DNA of 64,000 nt from Oryza sativa Japonica Group (GCF_034140825.1 NC_089043.1:23646001-23710000), one strand, 5' to 3'. Positions 1-12,800 are shown, counted from the stretch's first letter. Numbers and translations: made by a program. The notes: generated from the sequence alone by a model not told the origin.

Positions 1-144
1 CCACCCGCGGCGGCGATCTCTCTCTACCCCGATCTCCTCTCGCCGTCGGCGTCGCCCGGGTCGCCGCCGCCCTCCGCCGCGCAGTCCGCAGCTAGTAGGT
101 GGGGGGGTTAGCCTTAGCGTGAGAGGCCTTTGCCGCCGGCTGCG

Positions 145-3100
145 ATGGCGGAGGAGCTGGTGCTGGACACGGCGATCCGGGACTGGGTCCTCGTCCCGCT
201 CTCCGTGGTGATGGTGCTCATCGGCGTGCTCCGCTACTTCGTCGCCAAGCTGATGCGCTCCCCGTCGGCGTCGCCCTCCCCCGACCCCAAGCTCGTCAAG
301 GAGGGGTTCGTTGCTTTTCCAACTCTCGATCCTGCCGCGATCTGTTTTTGCTCGCCGATTTCGCTCGATCTGACGCCGCGAGACCTAGATCCGGAGGCCT
401 CACCGTTGCTGGATTTTCCTAGAATTTTAGCCTCTACGAGCGTGTCGCGTGCTGTATTGCGTCTGTTTTTTTTCATGTTCAGATGTTGTTCATGTTTGGA
501 TGTTGATGCGAGGGTTTTTGCTTGTTCACAGGCAAGTGGTAATTAGGGCGAGGAACCTGAGGATCAATTCGCAGTACATCCCGGCCAAGGCCTTCAAATC
601 ACGCAAGGTTTATTACACTAACGAGGTAATTCAACTTGAAGCATCTGAGTGTACTGTCCCAATTAAGTAAGGATTTGTAAAGGCTAGCCTTTTTGTAGTT
701 ATTAGAGACTGTACATCATCAGTATATGTTGTAATCTGCATTGAAGAAATCTCAGGATGGACTTCGTGCCTGCTGAATGTTTTGATTTGATACTAACATG
801 CATTACTCCACTAACGAATCGAGTATTATCTTTTGGGTGTTATTTTGACCTTTCTTGAGTACGCTGTAGGAAAACGGATTGCTTCATGTCCCGAAAGAGG
901 AAGCACAGAAAGCTCAGGCTGCCATGTTTTCAGATCCAAACATGGCCATGGACATGATGAAGAAGAACCTCTCTATGATAGTTCCTCAGGTTCAGTAGCT
1001 TACATTTCAATTTTCTTCCATCTTAGCTACCATGGCTCTGTTTACTAAACATGTTGCTTCAATATTTTTCAGACACTTACATTTGCATGGGTGAACTTCT
1101 TCTTTTCGGGTTTTGTTGCAGGTATGCACTTTATAGTGTATGCTACTGTGGTACCTGTTCTTCTGATATGCCGATTCCATGTTTATATATTTATTTAATG
1201 CTGCTTCAAAATCATCAGTGTTAAGTATTAACTAGTATAAAAATACATCACCATTCAAGCCTTGGCAAACTGATATGATGTGTACTACGTTGTTCTCATG
1301 TGAGATCTGTCTTTTTTTATTTGAGGCACAAGTGCATTGAAATGGTTGTCATGTAATGCACTGGTGGATCCCCTGCCTGGTGGCCCCAGGCAGCCGCCCG
1401 GGTTCGTCATGATTGCGCAGTGAAATTTTAGTGTTAACTTAGAGATTTAAAATAATATTTTCATAGCAGACACTTAGTTGAGATGTACTTGCCCAGGCTC
1501 TAGAATTGCTATTGGGCATTGAAGCTTCAGTCATGCTACTTATGTTAAGAAAAGTATATCCAGGACTGCCTGGAAAAAAGTAGATATCATATTTCCACGT
1601 CGATGTTTAACCTGTTTACTCATCAAGGATTAATTCTCCATGGAAATTATGAAGTATATTTTTTTTCAGTTAATCAGATTGCCTTGCATGAAATAACCTT
1701 ATGACAGTATGATCATTTTAGCCTGGATATATACTGAAGTTATCCCATCTCCTATAGCTGCATTTGGAAAATTTTAGTTTAAAATATTGAGGTACATCAT
1801 CCTTATAACCATGATCTTCCCTGAGACGAGAAGTTTGACAACAACTAAAATTCTACAAGAGTGAAATGTGTTATCCATGATTTTGAATTTTCAGATATGA
1901 TTGAATGGTTGATGGGTTTGGTATACTGTTTACTGATAATATAGCCATACGTGTCATCCACTTATTTTGTTTTTGTAATCATATGTACAATTCAATGGCA
2001 TGTACTTGTGTCCCTGGACTCACATATTTCCTGCTCTCTTTTCAGCTAAGATTCCCTTTCCATTGACTCCGCGATTCAGGGGAATGCTGCAAAACGGGAT
2101 AGACCTGAGTACTGTTGATGTGAGCTATGTTAGCAGCCGTTCATGGTGCGTATATTTATTTTTAATTTTTTTGTCAAAATGCCAGGTAAGGAATGATCTA
2201 GGTTATATATGAATCACAACTTCTGAAGTGCTCTAATGGTTTCTTGTTATTATCAGGTACTTTCTCAATTTGTTTGGTTTGAGGGGTCTCTTCAGTCTGA
2301 TCCTCGGTGAAGAAAATGGTTAGATAACAAAGTCACTCCTATGTGGAACTTTGTCATATTTATGGATTCTCTTGATTGTGCTTTGTTGTCTTGGAGTTTT
2401 ATGATTTTTTTTTCATGACCTGCAGCTAATGATGATGCACAAAAGATGATGCAGATGGGTGGGGGATTTGGCGGTAATCCCACAATGGTATGGTGCTCCC
2501 CATCTTTTAATGGATTCCTGATGCTTATCTTGAACTGATGCATATAAACATGCATTACATAGCACAGGTTCCTGAATACAAAAGAAAAAAAAACTCCAGT
2601 TAGCATTTTTATTTTCATAGACCCTGCATGTTGGACCTTCACATAAATTAGATTAAATTACTTTAAGCATAGGATGTATAGCTTGAATGAGTCTGTATGA
2701 AAAAAATACTTTGGGCATTTTGAATTATTGTAATGATGTATCCACTTGATTGGAGCGTTGGCCATTTTTAGTGCTTAAATGCTACTTGAGGGTTTCAGTT
2801 GTTCCATTATTTTGTTGCGCAATGCAAATTGTACCTTCTTGCTCCAAAACCAGACATAATAAATACTGCAGGGGAGTGGTGCAGCTCATATCTTGTCATA
2901 TTATCCCTTTGATAGATATATTCAGCAATATGCATAGCTATTTTAATTCCTCATTGAATAGTTAGGTATTTTGTTGTCCAAAAATTCATCTGAAATCTGC
3001 TTGATGTTTTACAGTCCTTTGGTTGTCCTTTTCCACTATTGATTTCACTAACTTTCTGTATGCATGCATGTTATAATGGTTCTTTGAACGAACTAGATTA

Positions 3101-3248
3101 ACACAGAATCATGTCACATTTTTGAACTGGCTGTTTCCAGGGTTTGGCCGCAGAGAAAGACAACCTGGATATAATCCAGCATGACTGGGCTTTACCAAAG
3201 ATGGAGCATCATGCTGAGGAAGTGCTGAGGAAGCTTCTGAAGAAATGA
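145..3248 (+). CDS. EMC3: ER membrane protein complex subunit 3 (EMC3/TMEM111, DUF106 family)
   Basis: Subunit of the ER membrane protein complex, which inserts tail-anchored and multi-pass proteins into the ER membrane; EMC3 belongs to the YidC/Oxa1/Get1 insertase superfamily. Eight exons join in phase: 145-305, 532-625, 870-989, 1073-1121, 2046-2145, 2257-2318, 2426-2487, 3141-3248, all GT-AG, giving 251 residues, the usual length for plant EMC3. The start MAEELVLDTAIRDWVL is the family's conserved N terminus. Membrane segments are visible near residues 14-36 (VLVPLSVVMVLIGVLRYF), around LTFAWVNFFFSGFVA, and at YFLNLFGLRGLFSLILGE. The conserved block MLQNGIDLSTVDVSYVSSRS is intact. The C terminus ends in a lysine-rich EEVLRKLLKK. 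The window begins inside the 5' leader, so the promoter is not seen. Its 3' end converges on the cysteine protease gene. Identification comes from close recall of plant homologues. Confidence 0.96.
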
Positions 3249-4229
3249 TAGGAAACTAGGCTGCTCCAATGCATTACTACATCTTGCAAAATTTTTGTTT
3301 TAACCTGTTTATTGACCAGACAGTTAAAACTTTGTATCTGTATAACTTATGGCCAAGAATTTCCTTCAGAAAGTTTATGTATCATTTTTCTGTTATACGG
3401 ACCACAGCCAGGCTCAATGCAGAATGAACAAAAATCTTTTTTCTTGGCAAAGAGGTACTGACTCAGTAAATTTGATTGCAGGCTTAGCATTAGTAATTCC
3501 TATGAGCTCTCGTTAGTTGCACAATACAATATTATGTTGTGGCGATGTAGTTTTACACTGGAGAATGCCCATGCTTCCCGAGCTTATAAATGGTGCAAAT
3601 TTTATAACAACTCTTCATATGAATTTTTCAAGTACTGTTTTAAATCCACTTTTCAACTTTATTTAATTCATTCATTTGTAGTCTCGAATAATTATCAGAA
3701 ATCTAAATCATTACGCTATTCATCATAAAATAAAAGCTATTCAGCACAAATGAACGTGGTATAATGCCCATAGGATAGAAATGCACAATCTGAACAAACA
3801 AGTTTATCATTTAATGGCAAAATTAGTCAGATAACACCGAAAGTTTTCGTTTTGGTTTTATAGCACCAAAATGTTCTTGTTCACTTTAATGAACCGGAAG
3901 TAACTTTCAATGTTATTAAAGTGAATCGGAACCTTTCGGTGCTATAAGACCAAAACGAAAACTTTCAATGCTCTGTAACCCATTTAACCTAATTTAATTC
4001 GTCAATATATCAGAGATGTTCTGAACAAACAAGTTCATAATTTGTCAGTATATCAGAGATGTTCGTGCTTTCTTTATAACTTTATACAGTGACACAATGG
4101 TTTTCCGTTTATACATACATACATACATAATTACATCACTAAGTAGACTATAAACAATCCCAATTCAAGCCACACACACAACACAAATTCTTCATTCTTC
4201 ACACGCACCGTGTGATCGGGCCACGAGGC
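3249..4229. other. Convergent 3' space between EMC3 and the cysteine protease
   Basis: This holds the EMC3 3' UTR (AT-rich, probably ending within a few hundred bases) and the 3' UTR of the opposing protease. The only structured element I see is the inverted repeat listed at 3820-3985. A short TACA repeat lies at about 4112-4128. No open frame here looks coding. Confidence 0.6.
3820..3985. repeat. Hairpin MITE-like inverted repeat
   Basis: The left arm (about 3836-3890, containing CGAAAGTTTTCGTTTTGG and TATAGCACC) is matched by the reverse complement of the right arm (about 3905-3975, containing GGTGCTATAAGACCAAAA). The arms fold into a near-complete hairpin of about 70 bp with a short loop. 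There is no coding capacity. I see no convincing target-site duplication, so the family is not assigned. Confidence 0.5.
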
Positions 4230-5447
4230 TCACATGACGGGGTAGCTCGGCAGCAGCGCGATGCCGCACAGCCCGGACGCCAAGCCGGCGACGTCGCGCT
4301 GCATGAGGATGTAGCCGGCGTCGCCCCACTCCGCCCCCCACGAGTTCTTCACGATCCAGTACTTCTCGCCGCCTTTCGCCGCGCCGCCGCCGTCCGTCTT
4401 CGGCTCGGACTCGCCGTAGCCCACCACGGTGACGCCGTGGTTGACGTCGGCGGTGCACGGCCCCGTGTAGACCCCGCTGCCGTAGAGCTGGAACATGAAG
4501 CTGCCGCCGTCGACGGCGACGGACACCGGCTGCGCCGCGGCGGCCCTCGCCAGGTCGGGCTCGCTGCTGGGCGTCACGTTCCGGTAGCCCGCGATGGCGA
4601 CCGCGCTCTGGTTCAGCTTCGCCGCCTGGCACGCGCCGTTCGCGGCGTGGTACGGGTAGCTCGCCTCCGTGGTCAGGCCGTGGTTGCCGACGACGAACTC
4701 GAACGCCCAGCTCATGTACCCGCCGCCGCACCCCACCGCCTCGTCGTCGCAGTCCACGAGCTCCTGCTCCGACAGCGACACCAGCTCGCCGTTCTTGATC
4801 TGGTTGATCCCCTCTATCGCCGCCACCGCGGAGAACGCCCAGCAAGAACCTGCATCCACGCAGATTTTCCATCGGTTAATCTCCAACATTTTTTACAGGG
4901 TTGAATCTTTCTTTACCATTGCTATTGCTCACACACCACAATCTCCTTGGTTCTTCACTTCCACCACTGCCCCTTTCTTCCTCCAATCTACGCTCTTCGG
5001 CAGAATATCATCACTGCTCTCTCCAGGCATTGCTATGTCAGCCTGTTAAAACACAAATTTGTTGTTCATAATTCACTCTTATTATGAAAAACAAAGTATA
5101 ATTTGAGTGAGTGAATATCATACGGAGCAGGTATTTGAAATCTGAGGAATCGTGACATGAGGTCTGAACCCCAGCATCTTGGCTCTGAACTCCTCGTTCG
5201 TCAGGTCGGCGAACTTGTTGTCAGCCAGCTTGTAGCCATTGCTCATGGAGTTGAACGTCTCAACGAGCTCGACGTTCCTCCTGTACACCTCGAACCTCCT
5301 CTGCTTCTCACCGGCGTCGGTGTAGGCGCGGCCATGCCTGATCATCCACTGCTCGAACCTGTCCAGCATGAGATCGGCGCGGGCGAGAGCCGCGCCGATG
5401 GAGAAGATGAGCAGAGGAAGAAGGAGGAGCAAGGATGGTTTAGCCAT
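4230..5447 (-). CDS. Papain-like cysteine protease (peptidase C1A, SAG12/SAG39-like)
   Basis: Secreted or vacuolar endopeptidase made as an inhibited pre-pro-enzyme. Three exons on the minus strand, 5447-5124, 5042-4937 and 4849-4230, give 349 residues. A signal peptide (residues 1-24, [17 protein letters not shown]) is followed by an I29 inhibitor prodomain (about 40-100) with an ERFNIN-like helix in [20 protein letters not shown] and an [11 protein letters not shown] segment. The mature enzyme should start near [13 protein letters not shown] (residue 122). The oxyanion Gln is in KNQGDCG, catalytic Cys146 in GSCWAFS, His281 in [11 protein letters not shown] and Asn312 in KNSWG, so the active site is intact. 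It ends at PSYPVM, with no granulin domain and no KDEL tail. The small middle exon carries the pro/mature junction and is easily missed, because its frame closes right after the splice site. A TATA box lies upstream. The family is clear; the physiological substrate is unknown. Confidence 0.95.
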
Positions 5448-5533
5448 TGTTGGAGCTTGGATTGGAGAGGGAGGGTCAGCAATGGTGAACACTGAGTGGT
5501 ATGAGGCGCAGCAATGATTGCAAGAACATATGG

Positions 5534-5541
5534 TTTATATA
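5534..5541 (-). promoter_or_regulatory. TATA box of the cysteine protease gene
   Basis: Read on the minus strand this is TATATAAA, about 87 bases upstream of the start codon at 5447. That is a normal plant spacing for a leader of about 50-60 bases. There is no other strong TATA candidate nearby. Confidence 0.6.
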
Positions 5542-6085
5542 ATTTGTAGGAGGGAGTATCAGTGATAAATCCTATGGCCTGTTCATCATGCAGAGAGTGT
5601 GCTTGGAGATGATCTGTTGTGCAAGCATATAACATTGCATATGCATGTGAATTGTGCTGGAAAGAGCAATGGTTGCACAAGTTTTCCAAAGTCTCAGCAA
5701 ATTGGTTAACCTCCAGCACACCGATTTATCATTTTACTAGAGGACTGAATTCTGTATAGAAACTAGCACACATTGTATTCAAGTAAAAGTTTTGTACCAA
5801 TACCCCACATCTGACTTGATATAGGTAAGAGTTCATATAATAAGTTCCATCATAAGCCGAAAATGGAGAAGTCGGGTAATTCTGAATGTTTAGAATTTAC
5901 AAGAGAATATATTTTTCGATCAGACAACAGTTTGGTGTTTCTGAAGTTGCTAAGACACTAAAAGATATACAAATCATCCATTGGAATGGAAGTACCATCC
6001 TTCGGTCCAGTTTTGCATTTCAGAAAGTATAGCTGCTACATCTAAAAGGCAATGTGCAGTGCACAACAAGAGCAGCAACTGCTCG
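5542..6085. other. Protease promoter region and F-box gene 3' UTR
   Basis: The part near 5542-5900 is the upstream region of the minus-strand protease, AT-rich and without an obvious repeated element. The part near 5900-6085 is probably the 3' UTR of the next minus-strand gene. No further gene is seen. Confidence 0.5.
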
Positions 6086-8025
6086 TCAGTGGCCAAGCCA
6101 TGCAGATGGTACTGGCTGAAACCTAGACTTGGCACCCGCTAGTGCATCATGGTAATCCCCTCGGCTGAAGCAGTCACGGAAGTCGGTGAACAGCTTGTCG
6201 AACACCCTCCACAAGACTTTATATGATCTGGAGTATGGGAATGGAAGGAAAAACTGCAAGCAGAAAGCGAAATATAACAGTTTTCAGCAAGTTGTTGCAC
6301 TTTGCACAGTTGCATATCAAATATGACATTCATTTTATTTACTTTTATTCTAGTAACGAAATAACAGCAGAATGCACCATAGTAGCTATAGCTATTTTAT
6401 GAAGATGCACCTAGCCAGGCCCTAAGAAGTATGAAATGCATCATTTCACGCAAGAGATATTTTTGATAACTTACGGAAAAGGGAGGGATGACACGTCCAT
6501 TGTATTGACATGTCAAATGTGAGTACACAGGTCATAAATAAAATTGGGACGCTGAACTTACTTCTCCTTCTTGAGAAAGGTGTTTTAACAGCAAGAAAGT
6601 TTGCTGGTTTTCTTCCAAGTTGTCAATAACTGCAAGCCATATCTTTGAAGCAAGTTCATGTGCCTTTTCTCCTGTCCTACCACAAGCAATGAACTGATCT
6701 GTACATAGAAGGGTGAGGCAATGTTAAATTCAGTGTGAGCAACCAATAACGTCAGTATAAGCAATACTCAGTGATGAAGCTCTACTCTTGATGCTGAAAA
6801 TGAGTCTCATTGTACCACAAAATTCAATCCATGGTTATCAGTTTTAGATCGGAAGCAGCTTTAAAGGCCTCTTTGAGACGCGAATCCACTTAGGAAAAAT
6901 AGGAACTTCATTTGTTTGAGAATCTGCCCAGGTTTCATTTTATTGGAGAACAAAATTTTCTCAAAAAAGTAAGAACATACATAAATCTTGCAGTAACTCA
7001 GCATGCCATGCAATTGAATCACGAGTTCATACTATTGTTACCAATCCTACAAGATCAACCATTTCTTCCTGTAATGTCAGACACAAAACATGTGCTATCG
7101 AAATTTCCTGTACCTGACATGGTTTAATCGTATCCTTCCCATGTGTTTTATCTTTGAGAAAAGATTTTCATAATGATCACTCAACACAAAAAGCACGCCA
7201 ACACATGAACTACAATAAACTCTATATTTGGACTAGTTGGAACTTGGAACAGAAAACCTCACCGATGATGGTGCCATGGAGTATGCTGGAAGGAGCAACA
7301 ACTGGGCGCTCAAGCTGTTCTTTCAAATAGAGATAAGTGTGGCCAACAAGTTCATCAATATCCCCACCAGATGAGACAAGGTTCTGGCTGACGTATAATG
7401 CTTGGAATCTCCTATAAATGTCCGAGAGATACTTTTTTTTATTGAATGTTCAGATGGAAGATCGTATCCGAAGAGAGAAGCTATTCTTAAGATTTTGGGA
7501 TAGTGAGCATGCATAGCGGAACACAGCTCTTTATGCCGCTTCAAACTCAGCTGCTTAAAGTAGATCTAGGCATCTAGTAAAGCATGTTACTAAAGGAACG
7601 TAAGGTAATAAACTTGATGCAAACCATTTGATATCTGAGATTTTTTCATCTTGTTTCAGATTTGTGTATTTGTTTTAAAGTGGATACTCAAATACAGCAG
7701 CAAGCAATCATGCGTCAGACAGACTCTGGCAAAACTTTAAAATTTCCAACACCATCAAATGATGGAGAAGATATGCAACATCAGATTACAAAACTAACCT
7801 TCTAGCAGAACCTCTGGGAATTGGCCCAGGCCAGCGTTTCCGTAAACCAGCTGATGGCCAGTTCCTTGCAATAGCAGTTTGCCACATACATTCTCCTTGA
7901 AATATGCTTGCCCAGTGCTTGCTGACACATGATATTTGAACCCATTCGCATGTTGGTAACCGGATAAATATTTCTACAAGGAGATGTTCAGGGAGCCTAC
8001 CAAATGGTCCATTCCTGTCTGTCAT
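6086..8025 (-). CDS. F-box protein (plant family with conserved C-terminal domain)
   Basis: Likely substrate-recognition subunit of an SCF ubiquitin ligase. Four coding exons on the minus strand (8025-7799, 7411-7263, 6698-6562, 6253-6086) join in phase to 226 residues. The F-box occupies residues 7-50 (GRLPEHLLVEIFIRLPTCEW, then VQISCVSKHWASIF). A conserved plant-specific C-terminal region follows: RWPGPIPRGSARRRFQALY, then DELVGHTYLYLKEQLERP, KAHELASKIWLAVIDNLEEN and FPYSRSYKVLWRVFDKLFTD, ending PSAWLGH. There are no LRR or Kelch repeats. The ATG at 8025 lies four bases after an acceptor at 8030/8029; an upstream noncoding leader exon ends at 9099. Exon 2 begins at 7411, so the frame upstream of it (7412-7544) is intron. 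The gene shares its upstream region head-to-head with the coiled-coil gene at 9822. No target protein is known to me. Confidence 0.9.
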
Positions 8026-9240
8026 AAGGCTAACAAACAAAGAATAAAGGTTAGAAATTAGAAATTACATTTTGTTGATCAACAATAAGAAATAGATTGA
8101 CAAATATTCTTTTAGGAAACTAGATTGCCAAATAATATCAATGACATAAATAGATACAAAAATATGATATAGGCAGAGGTTAACAGATCCTTCACAGTGC
8201 CCAACAAGCTGACCACTTCTGTACTCTATGATTCAAGAAATGGTATTTATTGTCAAACATCTTTGCAAAAGCAAGCCTGAATGAAAGGGGTGTTTCATAA
8301 TTATAGTTGCTAAAACTTTTACTCACATACAGAAAAGCTCTCTACATTCCATCTGAGAGAAAAGATGATCTTAGATTTTTTTTTTCCCTAAGAAATCCGA
8401 CATCCTGAAACCATAGATATTTTTTAAGAAATCCTGAAATCTAGTGACCCAGAACAATTGTCCAATACAAGGTGTGTTAACTGTTTATGCATTACTATGA
8501 ACACTGTTACACTGACCAACCACACGAACAAATCGGAGCAAGAACAATATATTTCCTTGTTAAACACAGCATAGAATAGGCCGAATCAGGCAGAAATTGG
8601 ACTTTTGGGCACTTTAGTACTTACACAGAGCAACAATAGAAGACTCACATCATGGACATGTAAGAAAAATCATCTCTGTGACTCTGCCTTAAGATGAAAC
8701 AACGCACTACGCACTATAAGATGAGAAACGGGGGATTTGCAATTATGACACTGCAAACATTAGCTTGATCAACAATTATCCCCATGACAAACAAACATAA
8801 TGAAGTGTGGAACCGACTAGGCCGGCCAACCAGGCAACCAATCAACCAACCAACCAAGAACAGTAAACAGAATTCGACACCAAGCAACCACACCAAACGC
8901 AACCCGTTCCTACCAAGATTCTCTCCCAGAATCCTCTGCACGGGAACGCAGAGATCACACAGCGATTGAGAAGGGGAAGGGCACACCGCCACACCCAAAC
9001 CGCACCCGTCTAGACGGATAAAGCAAAGAATCAAAGACGAACAACACGCCCACGCCAAAACCACAAGAAATCTGGGCACGGCGGCACGAAGCAGGTACCT
9101 GCGGCCGGCGGCGCGGCTCAGCTCCCTGGACTGTGGAGGACCAGGAACCCCCACCCCACCCCACCCCACCCACCCTCGTCGGGAGAGGAACGAGCGGAGG
9201 AGCAGAGGCCGCCGAGTCGGGTGGTGGCGGAGGAAGAAGA
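8026..9240 (-). other. 5' leader of the F-box gene: noncoding exon plus 1.07-kb intron
   Basis: Near 9099, minus-strand sequence reads GGCCGCAG followed by GTACCTGC, a good donor. The matching acceptor (TTTGTTAG) lies at 8030. The leader exon probably spans about 9099-9240 and is GC-rich, while the intron 8030-9098 is AT-rich and shows no gene. A leader intron of this type is common in plant housekeeping genes. Confidence 0.6.
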
Positions 9241-9299
9241 AGAAAAAAGAGGAGCAAAGACACTGACGGCCTGACGGCTCCTCCTCCTCTTTCGCTACC

Positions 9300-9700
9300 T
9301 CCCGTGCCTAAATGGGCCAAATCTCCCTTACCCGTGGGCCCGGCCCACCTAACATAGGCGCGTGGGGTGTATCTTTGATGGGCTTTAAATGGGCCCTCGG
9401 CCGAGGTCTCTCCCAGCGCCGGTGCGGTGCCGCGCGTCGCCCACCTAAGACAGGCGAGTGGGGTGTGGCTTTGATGGGCTCTAAATGGGCCGCGGCCGAG
9501 GTCTCTCCCAACGCCGGTGCCGCTCGCCGCTGGCCGGGTTGGGTGGGGCCCACCGGGCAGTGACCCCATGCCTCACGCCGGCCACCGCCACTTGCCGCGC
9601 CGCACTGTGCCAGTGCCAGTGCCAGCCATGCCCACGTGCTCCCCTCTCCCCTCGTGAGCTCCATATAAAACGAGTCGTTGGCTTGGCCACCCGAGAGAGA
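9300..9700. promoter_or_regulatory. Bidirectional promoter with multiple site II (TGGGCC/TGGGCT) boxes
   Basis: Between the divergent F-box and coiled-coil genes the sequence carries TGGGCC at 9313, 9335, 9390 and 9486, TGGGCT at 9379 and 9475, and GGCCCA at 9342 and 9547. These are the TCP-bound site II elements known from plant genes for growth, translation and organelle proteins. A TATAAA on the plus strand at 9664-9669 probably sets the start of the coiled-coil gene (ATG 9822). GA-rich sequence at 9693-9710 may lie in the leader. Shared control of both genes is inferred. Confidence 0.6.
9344..9520. repeat. Two direct copies of an ~82-bp promoter module, period about 96 bp
   Basis: The copy at 9344-9425 and the copy at 9440-9520 share the order CCCACCTAA, AGGCG, GTGGGGTGT, TTTGATGGGCT, TAAATGGGCC, CGGCCGAGGTCTCTCCCA, CGCCGGTGC with a handful of substitutions. 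Each copy carries the same paired TGGGCT and TGGGCC boxes, so the duplication doubled the site II content of the promoter. Confidence 0.85.
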
Positions 9701-9821
9701 GAGAGGAAGCGACAGCGAGCGAGGCGAGGCGAGGCGAAGGCGAGCGCTCCCATCTCCTCTCCACTTTTCCGCGCCGCGTGCGCCGAGGCGGGGAGGGAGG
9801 CAGGTTCGCGCGGATCTCGCG

Positions 9822-12800
9822 ATGCGGATCGCGAGGCTGCTGCTGCTGCTGGCGCTCGTCGCCGGGGCGGCGGTGGCGCAGGACGCGGGGCTCGGGGACG
9901 TGGCGGCGGAGGAGACGACCGCGGCGAGGGCCAAGGAGGAGGCGGCGCTCGCGGCCGAGCTGGGCCAGCTCAGGGCGAAGATCTCCGCCTTAGGTGCGTG
10001 CGTGTAATGTCTACGCTCGATTCGAATTCGTGACGCTTATGCGCCCCCCGCTTTTGCTGCTTCATTTGGGGTTCGATGGGTTTTAGTTGACCTGTTAGGG
10101 TTTTGGAGGCGTTTAGATGCGGGCGGCTAGGGGGAGCTTACGCGATTGAATGGGCAATGTGGGGAGCGATTCGGTGATTTGGTGATTTGGAATGGGGGCT
10201 TAGGTGTTTTCAGTGGTTTAGAGTGAGGGGGTTGATGCTGATTTGGAATTGTTGGAGGAATGCTAGGTTGTTCTGGGAGTATCTCCTTAAATGGTTTCAA
10301 TTCTGAGCAAAAGCCTTGTGGTCGTTACCTGCATTTGCTGATTTGGCCTGTAACGGGTCATGAATTTCCCGTGAGATGTACCGGAATTTTCAGTCTAGAA
10401 AAGGATGCACGTGAAATGAGTGACCCTTGCTTGGAACTAGGTTATAATGCTCGAGGAAGCTTCTGCTATTAGGGAATCCAGTAAGTCTGAAGAAGTTAGC
10501 TACCAGCATGTCCCTAGCAGATGCATATTTAGTTACCGAGTCTCGATAAGTTGTGACTTGAGAGTGGATTGTATCAATTTCTGGTAATTCTATATGGACC
10601 TCCTTTCGGGCTTTCTTATAAAGCCTGAATCATATGATCTTTCGACTAGGTCATTTAAAGCATGCATGCCGCATGATTCTTCCAAAAGACATCAGTTTAG
10701 TGTAGAAGAGCTTGATTATTTTCATCCTGCAGAGTCGAGCATAACAAAACAGACCCAGGAGTTGAAGAGCAAGGATGACGGCATCCAGAAGCTGGAAAAG
10801 CTTATTGAGGAGAAGTCAAAGAAAATTGCTACCCTGCAGAGTGAGATAACTTCACTTGAGGTATCTATTGACAAAAGATAATACTTTTGAAGCATTTTTT
10901 TTACACTCTTGAAGTGATTATAGTCCTTTTCCATGTCATATACAGACAAAGAGATCTTTAGCTGCAGAGGAGCAGGCAGGCAAGGCCAATGCCCGGGCTA
11001 TTGAGCTTGAGAAGCAGGTAGCGGAAGCATGATTTGTCCAGATTTCTAGTGTGACAATTAGGATACTGTGTTTTCTGATTCAACCTCTTCCAGATTGAAA
11101 AACTGAAGAAGGATATTGAAGCACAAAATAGCAAGAAATCAACTGTGGAGGCTAGGGCTGGTGATGCAGATAAGAAGGTGCAAGAGCTGAATGCTAAGCT
11201 GGAGAAAGTAAGTATGCAGCTGCCCTGATTTTTTATTCCTACTGCAATGGTTTTAAATTTCTTTATTTCCGCAAAGAAAATTTGCACACGTGCATTTGCT
11301 GAATATCTTGAATTGCAATGCATTCCTGTGAAAACTTAAGGTGATATTTCTCTAGCACGGTATTGCCAAAAGTTGATGGAGTACTTCATGAAGTAACTTC
11401 AAATACAGGCTAGATGAGCCTGTATGTTTTCATTTCTTTCGCTCTCCTGTTAAAAAGTTTTGGTGGAAACATGGGTATATCCCTTCATGATCTTTTAATT
11501 ATCTGTTGAATAACGTTATTATATTTTAATTGTTCTTAATATATTTACAGCACCTCTCTTTTTTGGTTACAGTTCTCCTTATCTTTATATTATACTGTTC
11601 TTAATAGCTCCAAAAGACAAGTGATGAGCAAAAGCGTAGGATTCAGAAGACTGAACATGCTCTTAAAGTTGCAGAGGTTTGTATCGATGCGATTACTCTG
11701 ATATAGTTTCTTGGTGCCATTCTCTTCAGTCTTTGCTTCTCATGTTCTTAGGAGGAGCTTATGAGGGTGCAGTTAGAAACAACAACACAATTAAATCAGC
11801 TGAAAGAGGTAAATATTCTTCTTCTGCATCTGCTATCTGTTTTGATTTAGATTTGTTCTATGCCAGTAAGATAACATTACTCAGACTTTAGGCTGCCCTA
11901 GCTATTTACTCCGCAAACTTGACATGCCATCCAAACCAATGTTAAACTGGACTTGAGGGGTACCGGTGACTTTTGAACAATATGTTCAAAATGCAGCCTA
12001 GTTGGTCATCTCAGCTGTTAAATTCTGACGGAATTGTGCGTCGCAATACTCTTCTAACCACTGAACCTTATTATGAATGTATCATGTATGATTTGGTACC
12101 TGAGAATTAGGAACTCCTGACTGTTAGATGATGATTGAGCATATAATGAGTGTAATATTTCTATTGTTTTCCTTAGATTAACAGGGTAGAGCCCCTATTA
12201 CATCTGTAGAATAAATGAGACAAAAGTAATCTTCCCATTGTTACATGGAAGTCACCTACTACTTTCAGTCTGATCACTGCAATAAGTGTCGTACTGAACT
12301 ACCAGTTAATACTTATGCAGGTTCATGGAGCTTGGTTGCCACCTTGGTTAGTGACACACACAGCTCGTGCTAAGGTATAACTGATGATAAAGTATAAATA
12401 TCTCTTCTTAGTTTGCTTGTTCTCATCAGTCATTGACTTGTGCAGGAAATGATGTTAAGTCACTGGAATGAACATGGGAAACCTGCTGTTAACAGTTTAT
12501 TGCAGAAGGTGCTACCGAGCATATTACTTTAGTTAAACATTGAAAATGTCAATTATGTCATTTATGCAGTCGTTTATATTCTGTGAACTAAATCACTGCA
12601 GGCATCAGAGAAATCAGTTCAGGCAAAGAAATGGGCCGAGCCACATGTAGAAGCTGCCAAGACGGTAATATTATTACCTGTTCCTGATACTGCAGTTCAA
12701 GAAATTGGTTGCAGAGTAAAACTGAGATATTTTAAAAATTGCATTAATCACACGTATTTATGGACAACTCTTGATGTTATCACGTGATATAGCATCACAA

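Noticed and set aside
1365-1430. tRNA-like or SINE-head sequence (GGTGGATCCCCTGCCTGGTG ... CCCGGGTTCG)
   Set aside because: A box-B-like GGTTCG is present, but there is no cloverleaf, the A-box is poor and I see no clear target duplication. It could be a p-SINE-like remnant but is not supported enough to list.
4192-4904. Long open frames on both strands over the cysteine protease exon (226 and 230 codons)
   Set aside because: They are shadows of a GC-rich exon with biased third positions. Only the minus-strand frame with the GSCWAFS and NSWG motifs is coding.
7323-7544. Apparent frameshift at an A8 run in the F-box gene, with an extra 73-codon frame upstream of it
   Set aside because: A splice acceptor (TTTATAG) at 7412 starts the true exon at 7411 and joins in phase to the previous exon (RGSAR|RFQALY), so the upstream frame is intron.
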